64,000 bases of DNA from Streptomyces sp. TSRI0281. GTDB lineage: Bacteria > Actinomycetota > Actinomycetes > Streptomycetales > Streptomycetaceae. A model generated the notes under the pieces. That model saw only the letters and a list, made by a program, of their open reading frames with translations. It searched no databases and had not been told where the DNA came from. The stretch lies in the NCBI RefSeq assembly GCF_001905125.1, contig NZ_LWLE01000001.1:522852-586851 (forward strand), given 5' to 3'. A program made the translations under genes and the position numbers. This document shows positions 42,050 through 50,759 of the stretch, piece by piece; position 1 is the stretch's first letter; the number at the start of each line of letters is the position of its first letter.

Positions 42050-42484
42050 ATGGCCGCAGCCGGAGCCCGTACCCCGGTCGCACGCCTCACCGTGCTCTAC
42101 GACGCGCAGTGCGGGCTCTGCGTCCATGTACGCCACTGGCTGCTGAAGCAGCGTCAGCTCATACCGCTGGACCTCGTGCCGGCCGCCTCCGAGGAGGCGC
42201 GCCGGCGCTTCCCCGGCCTCGACCACGCGGGGACGCTCGACGAGATCACGGTCATCGGCGACCGGGGACAGATCTACCGCGGGACCGCCGCCTGGATCGT
42301 CTGCCTCTGGGCGCTCGCCGAGCACCGGCCCAAGGCCCACTGGCTGACCACCGCGGCGGGCCGGCCGTTCGCCCGTGCGACCGTGCTCGCCGCGGCGAAG
42401 TACCGCTCGGTGACCGCCCCCTCGTGCGGCGACGGCGGCGGGGCCTGCGAAGTCCCGGTCATGGGCGCCGAAACGGGCGGATAG
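42050..42484 (+). CDS. DUF393 (DCC family) thiol-disulfide protein
   Basis: A 144-residue thioredoxin-like protein. The defining DCC motif appears as YDAQCGLCVHVRHWL near residue 18 (D-x-x-C-x-x-C). WIVCLWALAEH and a C-terminal Cys pair in SCGDGGGAC follow. DCC proteins are predicted oxidoreductases of unknown substrate. A GTG nine bases upstream (42041) overlaps the previous stop (GTGA) and could also be the start. It forms an operon with the preceding membrane protein; the tetR gene follows after ten bases. Confidence 0.82.
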   Translation: MAAAGARTPVARLTVLYDAQCGLCVHVRHWLLKQRQLIPLDLVPAASEEARRRFPGLDHAGTLDEITVIGDRGQIYRGTAAWIVCLWALAEHRPKAHWLTTAAGRPFARATVLAAAKYRSVTAPSCGDGGGACEVPVMGAETGG

Positions 42485-42487
42485 CCT
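42482..42487 (+). promoter_or_regulatory. -10 box for leaderless tetR gene
   Basis: TAGCCT ends seven bases before GTG 42495, overlapping the DUF393 stop codon. It would give the regulator its own leaderless transcript besides operon read-through. Confidence 0.45.
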
Positions 42488-42494
42488 GGGGACC

Positions 42495-43256
42495 GTGGCG
42501 AGCGAGAAGAAGGACGAGCAAGGCGTGAAGAGCGATCCGGGCGCGAAGGACGGCAAGCCCGCCAAGGTCCTCAAGAGCGAGCAGACCCGCACGCTCATCC
42601 TCGAAACCGCGCTCCGGCTCTTCCAGGAGCGGGGTTTCGACAAGACGACCATGCGGGCCATCGCCCAGGAGGCCGGGGTCTCCGTCGGCAACGCCTATTA
42701 CTACTTCGCCAGCAAGGAGCACCTCGTCCAGGGCTTCTACGACCGGATCGGCGCCGAACACGCGGCGGCGGTCCGGGAGGTCCTGGACAACGAGACGGAT
42801 CTGGAGACCCGGCTCGCCGGAGTGCTGACGTGCTGGGTGGACGTCGCGGCGCCGTACCACGAGTTCGCGGCCCAGTTCTTCAAGAACGCCGCCGACCCGG
42901 AGAGCCCGCTCAGCCCCTTCTCCGTCGAGTCCGAGCCGGCCCGCGAGGTGTCCATCGCCATCCACCGCGAGGTACTGGCGGGCTCCAAGGCCAAGATCCC
43001 CGCCGAACTCGCGGACGTCCTCCCCGAGCTGATGTGGCTCTCCCAGATGGGACTCGTCCTGTACTGGGTGTTCGACCGCTCACCGGAGCGCGAGCGCAGC
43101 CGCCGGCTCGCGGGGCGCGGTGCGCGGCTGACCACCCGGGGTGTCGCGCTCGCCCGGTTCCGGGTGCTGCGGCCGCTCGTCCACGAAGTGCACGAGCTGT
43201 TCACGGACTTCCTGCCGGGGATGGCCGAGACGGCCACCGCCCGCAAGCGCTCCTGA
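42495..43256 (+). CDS. TetR-family regulator
   Basis: A 253-residue repressor. A Lys/Asp-rich leader (1-25) precedes the TetR DNA-binding domain: RTLILETALRLFQERGFDKTTMRAIAQEAGVSVGNAYYYFASKEHLV (about 31-78). The C-terminal ligand and dimer domain is helical, ending near residue 240. It probably binds the two TTGAAC palindromes upstream of its operon and represses it. The GTG start has no ribosome site but has a -10 at leaderless spacing. The ligand is unknown; fatty acyl or drug-like compounds are common for the group. Confidence 0.9.
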   Translation: MASEKKDEQGVKSDPGAKDGKPAKVLKSEQTRTLILETALRLFQERGFDKTTMRAIAQEAGVSVGNAYYYFASKEHLVQGFYDRIGAEHAAAVREVLDNETDLETRLAGVLTCWVDVAAPYHEFAAQFFKNAADPESPLSPFSVESEPAREVSIAIHREVLAGSKAKIPAELADVLPELMWLSQMGLVLYWVFDRSPERERSRRLAGRGARLTTRGVALARFRVLRPLVHEVHELFTDFLPGMAETATARKRS

Positions 43257-43301
43257 GGGCTGCCCCGGTCGCCGTCATGACCCGGGAGGACCCGGGAGGA
43301 C

Positions 43302-43321
43302 CTGACGGCGGCTGCCGTCAG
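43302..43321. terminator. Hairpin between tetR and the binding-protein gene
   Basis: CTGACGGC (43302-43309) pairs with GCCGTCAG (43314-43321) around a four-base loop. The 3' arm includes the stop codon of the opposing gene. Confidence 0.55.
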
Positions 43322-44871
43322 ATCCAGCCCAGTTCCCACAGCCGCCAGATGCCGGTGCCGTCGGAGAGGTACTGCGACCCGGAGACGTCCGTCTTGGCGA
43401 CGACGTAGTCCTTCTTCTGCCACAGCGGGACCAGCGGGACGTCCTCGCCGACCAGCTGCTGGAGCTCCTTGAAGTCGGCCGAGGTCCTGCCGCGGTCGCT
43501 GTACTGGAGCGTGGCCGTGATCAGTTCGTCCATCTGCTTGCTGGCGTAGCCGTTGTGGAGGCTGTTGTCACGGCCGACGAGCGGCTGGCTGAAGGTGTCG
43601 GGGTCCGGGTAGTCGGGAAGCCAGCCGATGGTGTACGCGTCGTAGGCGCCGTCCGCGTAACCCTTCTGGAAGTCCGTCCACTTCACGGCCTTCACCGAGA
43701 CCTTGAACAGCCCGTCCTTCTCCAGCTGGCGCCGCAGCTCGGCGGTCTCCTGTGTGTACGCCTCGTCGGCCTTGTAGGCGAAGTTGATGTGCAGCGGAGT
43801 CTGCACACCGGCCTCCGCCATCAGCTTCTTGGCGCGCGCGGGGTCGGGCGACGGGTACTTGTCGAAGAACGGGGTGCTGTGGCCGATGTACCCCTGCGGG
43901 ATCAGCGAGTAGAGCGGTTCGACGGTGCTCTTGTAGACATCGCCCACCAGCGGACCGCGGTCGATGATCGACGCGATGGCCTGGCGGACCTTCTTGTTCG
44001 CGAGCGGGGAGCCCTCACGGACGTTGAAGACGAGGTTGCGGATCTCCGCGCTGTCCGCCTCGGTGACGCGCAGGTCCGGGTCGCCGGGGTTCAGCTCGGC
44101 GAGCCGGGCGGGCGGCAGCTGACGGTGCGTGACGTCGAGGTCGCCGCTCTTCCAGCCGGCCATCAGCTCGTCGGAGGTCTTGTAGTACCGGATGTCGACC
44201 GGTTCGCCGGTCTTCTTGAGAGCGCCCTTGTACTTGATGTTGGGCACCAGCTCGGCCCGTACGCCCGGCTCGTAGGACTTGAGGACGTACGGCCCCGACC
44301 CGTCGACCTGCTTCCCGCTGCGGAGCTTGTTATCCGGGTACTGGGAGGGATCGACGATCGACCCGGCTCCGGTGGCGAGCTTCTGCGGGAAGGTCGCGTC
44401 GCGCGAGGAGAGGTTGAAGGTGATGGTGCGGCCTTCGGTCACGACGTTCTTGAGGCTGGGGAACAGCGCCGAGGGCCCGACGTCGGTCTTGATCCTGAGC
44501 ATCCGCTCGAAGGAGTACTCGACATCGGCGGCCGTGATCTTCCGGCCGTTGGAGAAGGTCAGATCGTCCCGCAGTTTGCACTGGTACGTCTGGAGCTTCT
44601 GCCCGACGAAGCCGCAGCTCTCGGCGGCGTCCGGTTCCGGCACGATCGCGCCGGACTTGAACGTCATCAGCGACTGGTAGAGATTGCTGTAGATCGCCCA
44701 CGAGCCCGCGTCGTACGCACCGGCCGGGTCGAGCGAGGTCACCGCGTCCGTCGTGCCCACCGTGACGGGATCGTTCTTCTCCTCGCCCGAGGGAAGAAGT
44801 TGCCAGGCGCCGACGCCTGCGATGACCAGTACCGCGAAAATCGCGAGAATCCGTATCCGGATCGACCGCAT
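43318..44871 (-). CDS. Orphan oligopeptide-type ABC solute-binding protein (SBP_bac_5)
   Basis: A 517-residue extracytoplasmic binding protein of the DppA/OppA cluster. An uncleaved or cleaved N-terminal hydrophobic segment (8-28, IRILAIFAVLVIAGVGAW) has no lipobox cysteine. SBP_bac_5 marks include TDAVTSLDPAGAYDAGSWAIYSNLY, RDDLTFSNGRKITAADVEYSFERML and NVREGSPLANKKVRQAIA. No permease or ATPase gene lies beside it, so it must use a remote transporter or act as a receptor. ATG 44871 has GGGAG nine bases upstream. Confidence 0.85.
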   Translation of the reverse strand: MRSIRIRILAIFAVLVIAGVGAWQLLPSGEEKNDPVTVGTTDAVTSLDPAGAYDAGSWAIYSNLYQSLMTFKSGAIVPEPDAAESCGFVGQKLQTYQCKLRDDLTFSNGRKITAADVEYSFERMLRIKTDVGPSALFPSLKNVVTEGRTITFNLSSRDATFPQKLATGAGSIVDPSQYPDNKLRSGKQVDGSGPYVLKSYEPGVRAELVPNIKYKGALKKTGEPVDIRYYKTSDELMAGWKSGDLDVTHRQLPPARLAELNPGDPDLRVTEADSAEIRNLVFNVREGSPLANKKVRQAIASIIDRGPLVGDVYKSTVEPLYSLIPQGYIGHSTPFFDKYPSPDPARAKKLMAEAGVQTPLHINFAYKADEAYTQETAELRRQLEKDGLFKVSVKAVKWTDFQKGYADGAYDAYTIGWLPDYPDPDTFSQPLVGRDNSLHNGYASKQMDELITATLQYSDRGRTSADFKELQQLVGEDVPLVPLWQKKDYVVAKTDVSGSQYLSDGTGIWRLWELGWI

Positions 44872-45202
44872 TGCCGTGCTCTCCCTTACCAGCCCCACCA
44901 CGGCATTGCGCTCAGACACGCACATTGCCGCATGCTCGCACTTACCCAATCACACGATTTTCACAACTGGAAGAGTAAATGGGGCACTCACAGGGATTTG
45001 TTCGCCGCTTGGAACACGGGGTGCCCGAAAAGACAGCTTACGGCCTCCCACCTGCAGTTTTTCGTAGCAGACCGTGACGCTTCGGTGCGGATTTCAAGAG
45101 AACCCCGAACGGCCGTCATCGATCGTGCTAGAGGCTGTCCCGATCATGGAGCAGCCGCCATGGGCTGTCCCGAAGTCCCTGGCGGGCACGCGACGACAGC
45201 CC
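44872..45202. other. Intergenic region with lower GC and short repeats
   Basis: This 331-bp stretch upstream of the binding-protein gene is clearly poorer in GC between about 44940 and 45110. Two copies of GGCTGTCCCGA occur near 45130 and 45165, and GGGCTGTC/GACAGCCC form an eight-bp inverted repeat near the metallophosphoesterase stop. No gene is supported. Confidence 0.45.
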
Positions 45203-46558
45203 TCAGGCCTGTCGGGAGGCGAGTTCCACGACGGTGATGTCGGAGGCCGCCCCGACCCGCACGGGCGGCCCCCAGGCCCCGGCGCCGCGTGAGACGTAGA
45301 GCTGGGTGTCGCCGTAGCGTTCGAGCCCGGCGACGGTGGGGTTGGCCAGCCCGGCGATGAGGCTGCCGGGCCAGAGCTGACCACCGTGGGTGTGGCCGGA
45401 GAGCTGGAGGTCGACGCCGTGCTCGACGGCGTCATGGATGACGACCGGCTGGTGCGCGAGGAGGACGGCGGCACGGGCCCGGTCCCGGTCACCGAGCGCC
45501 CGTACGAAGTCGGGGCCCTGGCCCTCGCTCTCCCCGGCGATGTCGTTGACCCCGGCGAGGTCGAAGCCGTCGAACTCGACCCGGGCGTTCTCCAGCGGGT
45601 GCAGACCCAGCTCGCGCACATGGTCGACCCACTGGGCGGCACCGGAGAAGTACTCGTGGTTGCCGGTGACGAAGTAGCTGCCGTGCCGCGCTTCGAGCCG
45701 GGCCAGCGGCTCCGCGGCGGTGCCCAGGTCCGCCACGGACCCGTCGACCAGGTCACCGACGACGGCGATCAGATCGGGCCGGGTCGCGTTGACCGCGTCG
45801 ACGATGCGCATCGTGTGGGCGCGGCCGAGGATCGGGCCGAGGTGGACGTCGCTGACGACGGCGATCCGGTAGCCGTGCGCCGAGCGGGGCAGCTTGGCGA
45901 GCGGCACGGTGATCCGCTGGGTGCGGGGGCCGCGCAGCACACCGTACGTGCCGTATCCGACGGTGCCGAGCCCGGCGACGGCGGCCGCGCCCCCGACGGC
46001 CCTGGCGACGAACAGCCGCCGCGAGGGGCCGGTGGCGGGCGGGGCGGCTGCGGCTGCGGCTGCGGAGGGCTCGGCGGCTTGCGGGGGCTCGTGCCCGGCC
46101 CCCTCGCCGGCCGGGGGCGCGGGCGAGTCGGCCGGCGCTCCGGCCAGGGCCAGGGTCCCGGTACGCGGGCGGGCACTCTTCTCCGCGCTCTCCTCCGCAC
46201 TCCTCGCCGCGCTCTCCTCCACGCCCGCCCCGCGGTCCCGGCGGGCGAGCACCCGGCGCAGGACCGGGCGTACGGCCTCGCCGACGAGCAGAGCCAGCGT
46301 CAGATACAGCAGGGCGGCCAGCCACAGATAGCCCGGCCAGGCCAGCACCTGCTGGAGCCAGAAAGGGGCGCCCGCGCGGCCGGAGACCAGTGCGCCGACG
46401 CTCAGCAGCGGCAGGACGAACGCGGCGACCGTGCCCGCCCTGCGCATCGCGCTGCCCCGCGCCGTCGTGTCACCGACGAAGCGTCGCCACACATAGCGGT
46501 GCACCGAGACGAGCAGCGCCAGCACCGCGAGCGCCACCAGGACGAAGACCACTGCCAC
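45203..46558 (-). CDS. Membrane-bound metallophosphoesterase
   Basis: A 451-residue protein with several N-terminal membrane segments (2-22, 44-62, 72-96) and an Ala/Pro-rich linker. A further hydrophobic segment (about 185-205, FVARAVGGAAAVAGLGTVGYG) comes before the calcineurin-like domain. Two-metal motifs are intact: VVSDVHLG, VVGDLVDGS, VTGNHEYF and SGHTHGGQLWPG. It resembles YkuE/YaeI-type enzymes that hydrolyse phospholipid or UDP-lipid phosphodiesters. The GTG start follows a GGGGAA site. The substrate is unknown. Confidence 0.88.
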   Translation of the reverse strand: MAVVFVLVALAVLALLVSVHRYVWRRFVGDTTARGSAMRRAGTVAAFVLPLLSVGALVSGRAGAPFWLQQVLAWPGYLWLAALLYLTLALLVGEAVRPVLRRVLARRDRGAGVEESAARSAEESAEKSARPRTGTLALAGAPADSPAPPAGEGAGHEPPQAAEPSAAAAAAAPPATGPSRRLFVARAVGGAAAVAGLGTVGYGTYGVLRGPRTQRITVPLAKLPRSAHGYRIAVVSDVHLGPILGRAHTMRIVDAVNATRPDLIAVVGDLVDGSVADLGTAAEPLARLEARHGSYFVTGNHEYFSGAAQWVDHVRELGLHPLENARVEFDGFDLAGVNDIAGESEGQGPDFVRALGDRDRARAAVLLAHQPVVIHDAVEHGVDLQLSGHTHGGQLWPGSLIAGLANPTVAGLERYGDTQLYVSRGAGAWGPPVRVGAASDITVVELASRQA

Positions 46559-46618
46559 GTGTGTTCCCCCACAGACCTCTCCTCGGACCGGCCCGTGCGC
46601 CGGTCCGCGTACGGATGA

Positions 46619-46864
46619 TCAGGCGCGCTCTCGGCGCAAAGCCCTGACACCACGGAACCCGATCACCCCAACCGCCGTCCCCAGAAGAAAGGACGTGATG
46701 GCGAGCAGCAGGTGCACCCAGAAGTACGTGGTCGGGTCGCCCGCGTCGTCGAACGCGAGCCCGCTGCCGTCCTTCCACAGGTTCTTGACGAAAGTGATCC
46801 AGATGAACCAGCTCCACACCCCGAACGCGAGCAGGAACCAGGAAACGGGGCGGCTGAGCTTCAT
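46619..46864 (-). CDS. SCO4848-family small membrane protein
   Basis: An 81-residue protein with two membrane helices (8-27, SWFLLAFGVWSWFIWITFV; 46-70, FWVHLLLAITSFLLGTAVGVIGFRG) joined by a polar loop (KNLWKDGSGLAFDDAGDPTTY) and a basic C-terminus. It matches what is named the SCO4848 family of membrane proteins in Streptomyces, to my recollection. It is divergent from the D-Ala-D-Ala carboxypeptidase gene and lies upstream of the metallophosphoesterase. Function is unknown. Confidence 0.85.
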   Translation of the reverse strand: MKLSRPVSWFLLAFGVWSWFIWITFVKNLWKDGSGLAFDDAGDPTTYFWVHLLLAITSFLLGTAVGVIGFRGVRALRRERA

Positions 46865-46984
46865 GGATTCAGTATCGCCGCCGCCCTCCGGCCGGGTCGC
46901 CCGGGGTGGGAACCGAGGTGGGCTGTACCGGCGGAACCTGCGGCGGGTCCGGCGGTCCGGGTCCCCATCCACATCTTCGCCCTG

Positions 46985-46990
46985 TACGTT
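46985..46990 (+). promoter_or_regulatory. -10 box for leaderless carboxypeptidase gene
   Basis: TACGTT ends seven bases before GTG 46998. No ribosome site is present, and the start gives a textbook signal peptide. Confidence 0.45.
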
Positions 46991-46997
46991 TCCGACC

Positions 46998-48257
46998 GTG
47001 CCTGCTCTGAAAAAGACCGTGTTGACGGTCATCTCCGCCGCATTGCTGTCCGGTTTTGTCCTTAGTCCCGCGTCGGCGGCGGACAAGGACAAGACCGACG
47101 ACAAACAGCCGAAGCCGACGCACCCGATGTCGAGCGTCGGCGGGGAGCAGCTCGCCAAGGTCGGTACCCAGGTCAATCTCGGGACGGGCGCCCCGGTGCT
47201 GCCCAAGGACCTCACAGGCCGGTCGTGGATCGTCGCGGACGCGGAGAACGGCCAGGTGCTGGCGGCGCACAACTCCCACTGGCGGCTGCCGCCCGCCTCC
47301 ACCCTGAAGATGCTCTTCGCGGACACGGTCCTTCCCGCGCTCCAGCCGAAGTCCCTCAGCCACACGGTGACGGAGGAGGAGCTGGCCGGTGTCGGCGCGG
47401 GCAGCAGCCTGGTGGGCGTCAAGGAGGACCAGACGTACACGGTCCATGACCTGTGGCTGGGGGTGTTCCTGCGCTCGGGCAACGACGCGGTGCATGTGCT
47501 GGCCTCGATGTTCGGCGGTGTCCCCAAGACCGTCGCGGCGATGCAGAGCCACGCCGAGGAGTTGCAGGCGCTCGACACCACGGTGGTCTCGCCGGACGGG
47601 TACGACGCGCCGAACCAGGTCTCCAGCGCGTACGACCTCACGCTGTTCGCCCGCAGCGGGCTGCAGAAGAAGGACTTCCGCGAGTACTGCGCGACGGCCA
47701 CCGCCGACTTCCCCGGCGAGGAGAAGGGCAAGAAGCGCGAGAGCTTCGAGATCCAGAACACCAACCGGCTGATCACCGGGGACATCGGCGTGGACCCGTA
47801 CAAGGGCATCGCGGGCGTCAAGAACGGCTACACGACCCACGCGGGCAACACCTTCACCGGGGTCGCCGAGCGTGACGGCAGGGTGCTGCTGGTCACCGTC
47901 ATGAACCCGTCGTCGGACGAGAGCCACGCCGTCTACAAGGAGGCCGCGAGCCTGCTCGACTGGGGCTTCGCCGCGAGCGGCAAGGTGACGCCGGTCGGCG
48001 AGCTGGTACCGCCGAAGTCCGCGGAGACCGGGAGCGGGAAGGGCGCGCAGCCGGCCGCCGGGGCGCACAAGTCGGGGCAGGACGGGGCGAAGGACGCGAA
48101 GTCCGCGAAGGCCGCCGCCGCCACCGAGAGTTCCAGCGGAGTCGGGATCGCCCTGGCGATCGTCGGCGGGCTGCTGGTGGTGCTGGCGGCCGGGGTGTTC
48201 CTGGTCAACCGGCGCTGGCCGCTGCCCGACCTGGTCCGTCGCTTCCCCCGTCGCTGA
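46998..48257 (+). CDS. D-alanyl-D-alanine carboxypeptidase (S11, low-molecular-weight PBP)
   Basis: A 419-residue exported serine enzyme that trims the terminal D-Ala of peptidoglycan stem peptides. Signal peptide 1-28 (ends SPASAAD). Catalytic motifs are STLK (101-104), SGN (160-162) and a KNG variant of KTG in AGVKNGYTTHAG. A Lys/Ala-rich linker leads to a C-terminal membrane helix (about 381-403) and basic tail, making it a type I membrane protein. GTG 46998 is chosen on the signal peptide and the leaderless -10. The 3' end overlaps the convergent YihY gene by 53 bp. Confidence 0.92.
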   Translation: MPALKKTVLTVISAALLSGFVLSPASAADKDKTDDKQPKPTHPMSSVGGEQLAKVGTQVNLGTGAPVLPKDLTGRSWIVADAENGQVLAAHNSHWRLPPASTLKMLFADTVLPALQPKSLSHTVTEEELAGVGAGSSLVGVKEDQTYTVHDLWLGVFLRSGNDAVHVLASMFGGVPKTVAAMQSHAEELQALDTTVVSPDGYDAPNQVSSAYDLTLFARSGLQKKDFREYCATATADFPGEEKGKKRESFEIQNTNRLITGDIGVDPYKGIAGVKNGYTTHAGNTFTGVAERDGRVLLVTVMNPSSDESHAVYKEAASLLDWGFAASGKVTPVGELVPPKSAETGSGKGAQPAAGAHKSGQDGAKDAKSAKAAAATESSSGVGIALAIVGGLLVVLAAGVFLVNRRWPLPDLVRRFPRR

Positions 48258-49173
48258 CGGCTTCTGCGGCTTCTCCGGTTCCTCCGGCTTCTCCCGCTTC
48301 TCCGGCTTCTTCTGTCTGCTCGCTCCTGCTCCGCGTCGCCGTCCAGGCCGCGCAGAACAGCAGCAGTTTCGCGGTGAAGTTGATCCACAGGAGCAGGGCG
48401 ACGGGCACGCCGAACGCCCCGTACATGCTCTTCGAGGCCACGCCCTTCATATAGCTGCCGAGCAGCAGCTTGAGCAGTTCGAAGCCGATCGCGCCGAGCA
48501 GTCCGGCGACCATCAGCCGGCGCCTCGGCGGCTCCACACCGGGCAGCAGCGTCAGCAGATAGAGCAGCAGCAGGAAGTCGGCGACCACCGCCACCACCAG
48601 GGCGGCCACCTGCAACAGCACGCCGCCCGCGCCGTGGTCGGGGATGCCCAGCTGATCGGCGGTCCAGCCGACGGCCGTCGAACCGACCGCGGAGGCCGCC
48701 AGCGTCGCGAGTGCCGCGCCGCCGAGCCCCAGCAGCAGCCCCGCGTCCTTGAGCTTGCGGACGACCGGGTTGCCCTCCTCCGCGTCGTCCACCTCCCAGA
48801 CCGCGCGCAGGCAGTCCCGCAGGGAGCCGACCCAGCCGATGCCGGTGAAGAGCAGCAGCGCACCGGCCACCACGCCGACCGTGCCCGCGTGGGCCACCAG
48901 ATTGTCGATGCCCAGCTGGTCGGAGATGCCCGGCACCTGCTCGGTGATCTTGTTCTCGATCTTGTCCAGCTGCTTGTCGGAGAGCAGCGCGGCACCGATC
49001 GCCGCACCGACCGCGATCAGCGGGAAGAGCGCGAGAAAGCTGATGAAGGTGATGGCGGCGGCGAGCCTGGCCCAGTGGACCCGCTCCAGCGTCTCGTAGG
49101 AGCGCCAGGCGTGTGTCTCCATCAACCGGGAGACGAGCGGCCCGATGACGGGGAGTTTTTTCAGCCAGTCCAT
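48205..49173 (-). CDS. YihY/BrkB-family membrane protein
   Basis: A 322-residue integral membrane protein with about six membrane segments. Family hallmarks are RLAAAITFISFLALFPLIAV near the N-terminus, FTGIGWVGSLRDCLRAVWEV, and LLLLYLLTLLPGVEPPRRRLMVAGLLGAIGFELLK. The C-terminal 40 residues are Glu, Gly and Ala rich. Members are annotated as ribonuclease BN-like or virulence factor BrkB, but the true role is unknown. ATG 49173 is preferred; the ribosome site is weak. Its last 17 codons overlap the end of the opposite carboxypeptidase gene. Confidence 0.85.
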   Translation of the reverse strand: MDWLKKLPVIGPLVSRLMETHAWRSYETLERVHWARLAAAITFISFLALFPLIAVGAAIGAALLSDKQLDKIENKITEQVPGISDQLGIDNLVAHAGTVGVVAGALLLFTGIGWVGSLRDCLRAVWEVDDAEEGNPVVRKLKDAGLLLGLGGAALATLAASAVGSTAVGWTADQLGIPDHGAGGVLLQVAALVVAVVADFLLLLYLLTLLPGVEPPRRRLMVAGLLGAIGFELLKLLLGSYMKGVASKSMYGAFGVPVALLLWINFTAKLLLFCAAWTATRSRSEQTEEAGEAGEAGGTGEAAEAVSDGGSDGPGRAAASAG

Positions 49174-49291
49174 GACGTACGCGTACCCTCCAGGCCCCGA
49201 AGAACCGGTGTCCGCTGCCCCCTGACACCCAATCAATCACCCATTCCGGTGAGTACCGTAACAAATACCCAAAAGGGGTTTTCTCTGGCTA

Positions 49292-49297
49292 TACGGT
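49292..49297 (+). promoter_or_regulatory. -10 box for leaderless dprE1
   Basis: TACGGT ends seven bases before ATG 49305, in a locally AT-rich stretch with no ribosome site. Confidence 0.45.
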
Positions 49298-49304
49298 CAC
49301 GATC

Positions 49305-50654
49305 ATGTCCGTCGACACGGTGTCCTTGACCGGCTGGGGCCGCACCGCCCCGACGACCGCGCTGCGGTTCCGCCCTCGCAGCCACGAGGAAGCGGCCGCC
49401 GTCGTACGCGGCCGCGGCCCCCGTGGTGCCCTCGCCCGCGGGCTCGGCCGCTCCCACGGCGACGCGGCCCAGAACGCGGGCGGCTCCGTCCTCGACATGA
49501 CCGCGCTGAACCGGATCCACAGCATCGACACCCGTACCGGCACCGTGGTCTGCGACGCGGGGGTGAGCCTGCGCCGGCTGATGGAGGTGCTGCTGCCGCT
49601 CGGCCGGTTCGTGCCGGTCGCCCCCTCCACCGGCCGGATCACCGTCGGCGGCGCGATCGGCGCCGACGTCCACGGCCGCGACCACCGCCTCTCCGGTTCC
49701 TTCTCCCGGCATGTGAGCGCGCTGGAACTGCTCACCGCGGACGGCGAGGTGCGTACGGTGCTGCCCGGCACCGATCTCTTCGACGCGACCACCGGCGGCC
49801 TGGGGCTGACCGGTGTCATCCTCGCCGCCACGCTCCGGTTCCAGCCGGTCGCCACGTCGCTGATGTCGGTCGACACGCAACGGGCGGGGGATCTGGACGA
49901 CCTGCTGGCCCGGTTCACGGCGACCGGTGACCGGCACCGCTACGCGTCCGCCTGGATCGATCTGCTGGCGCGGGGCAGGGCGACGGGACGCGGCGTACTC
50001 ACCCAGGGGTCGCACGCGCCCCTTCATGCGCTCCCGGCGCACGCCCGGCACACACCGCTCGCGTACCGTCCGGGGCGGCTGCCTGCCATCCCCGCGTTCG
50101 TCCCGGAAAGGCTGCTCGGCCGGACCTCCGCCGCCCTGTTGAACGAGCTGCGCCACCGCGGCGCCCCCAGGTCCCGCACCGGTGAGCTCCAGCGGATCTC
50201 CACCTTCTTCCACGCCCTGGACGCCGTACCGCACGGGAACCGGCTGCATGGGCGCGGCGGCTTCGTGCGCTACCAGTTCGTCGTCGGGTACGGGCAGGAG
50301 GAGGTGCTGCGCCGGGTGGTGGAGCGGATCTCGCGGCGCCGCCGCCCCTCGTTCCTCGCCGTGCTCAAACGGTTCGGCGACGCCGACCCGGGCTGGCTGT
50401 CGTTCCCGGTGCCCGGCTGGTCCCTCGCGTTCGACCTGCCGGCCGGTCCGCCCGGTCAGGGGCGGTTCCTGGACGGGCTCGACGAGGAGGTGGCGGCGGC
50501 CGGCGGCCGGGTCTGTCTGGCGAAGGACTCCCGGATGCGGCCCGGGGCGCTGGCCGCGATGTATCCGCGGCTGGCCGGGTTCCGGGCGCTGCGGGCGGAG
50601 CTGGACCCGGGCGGAGCGTTCCGGTCCGACCTGTCCCGCCGGCTCTCGCTCTGA
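49305..50654 (+). CDS. dprE1: Decaprenylphosphoryl-ribose oxidase-like FAD enzyme
   Basis: A 449-residue FAD enzyme of the vanillyl-alcohol oxidase fold, close in layout to mycobacterial DprE1, which oxidises polyprenyl-phosphoryl ribose at C2 to the keto form. Shared blocks are LTGWGRTAP (8-16), RGAxARGLGRSxGDxAQN (40-57), STGRITVGGAIGADVHGRDH (108-127), GGLGLTG (164-170), SFPVPGWSLAFDLP (366-379) and AKDSRM. The residue matching mycobacterial Cys387, the target of benzothiazinones, is A375 here. dprE2 follows 105 bases later. In Streptomyces the polyprenyl-arabinose product and its use are unclear. Confidence 0.88.
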   Translation: MSVDTVSLTGWGRTAPTTALRFRPRSHEEAAAVVRGRGPRGALARGLGRSHGDAAQNAGGSVLDMTALNRIHSIDTRTGTVVCDAGVSLRRLMEVLLPLGRFVPVAPSTGRITVGGAIGADVHGRDHRLSGSFSRHVSALELLTADGEVRTVLPGTDLFDATTGGLGLTGVILAATLRFQPVATSLMSVDTQRAGDLDDLLARFTATGDRHRYASAWIDLLARGRATGRGVLTQGSHAPLHALPAHARHTPLAYRPGRLPAIPAFVPERLLGRTSAALLNELRHRGAPRSRTGELQRISTFFHALDAVPHGNRLHGRGGFVRYQFVVGYGQEEVLRRVVERISRRRRPSFLAVLKRFGDADPGWLSFPVPGWSLAFDLPAGPPGQGRFLDGLDEEVAAAGGRVCLAKDSRMRPGALAAMYPRLAGFRALRAELDPGGAFRSDLSRRLSL

Positions 50655-50759
50655 ACCCCGTCCGTCCGGCACCCCTGACCCTCGCCAGGACCCCCTGACC
50701 CTCGCCCGGCATCCCTGTCCCCGCCCGTTCCCCGCCCGTTCCCCGCTAGGAGTGTTTTC

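Noticed and set aside
45125..45200. Transposon ends suggested by GGCTGTCCCGA copies and a GACAGCCC inverted repeat
   Set aside because: Copies are short, there is no transposase or target duplication, and the inverted repeat is better explained as a terminator arm.
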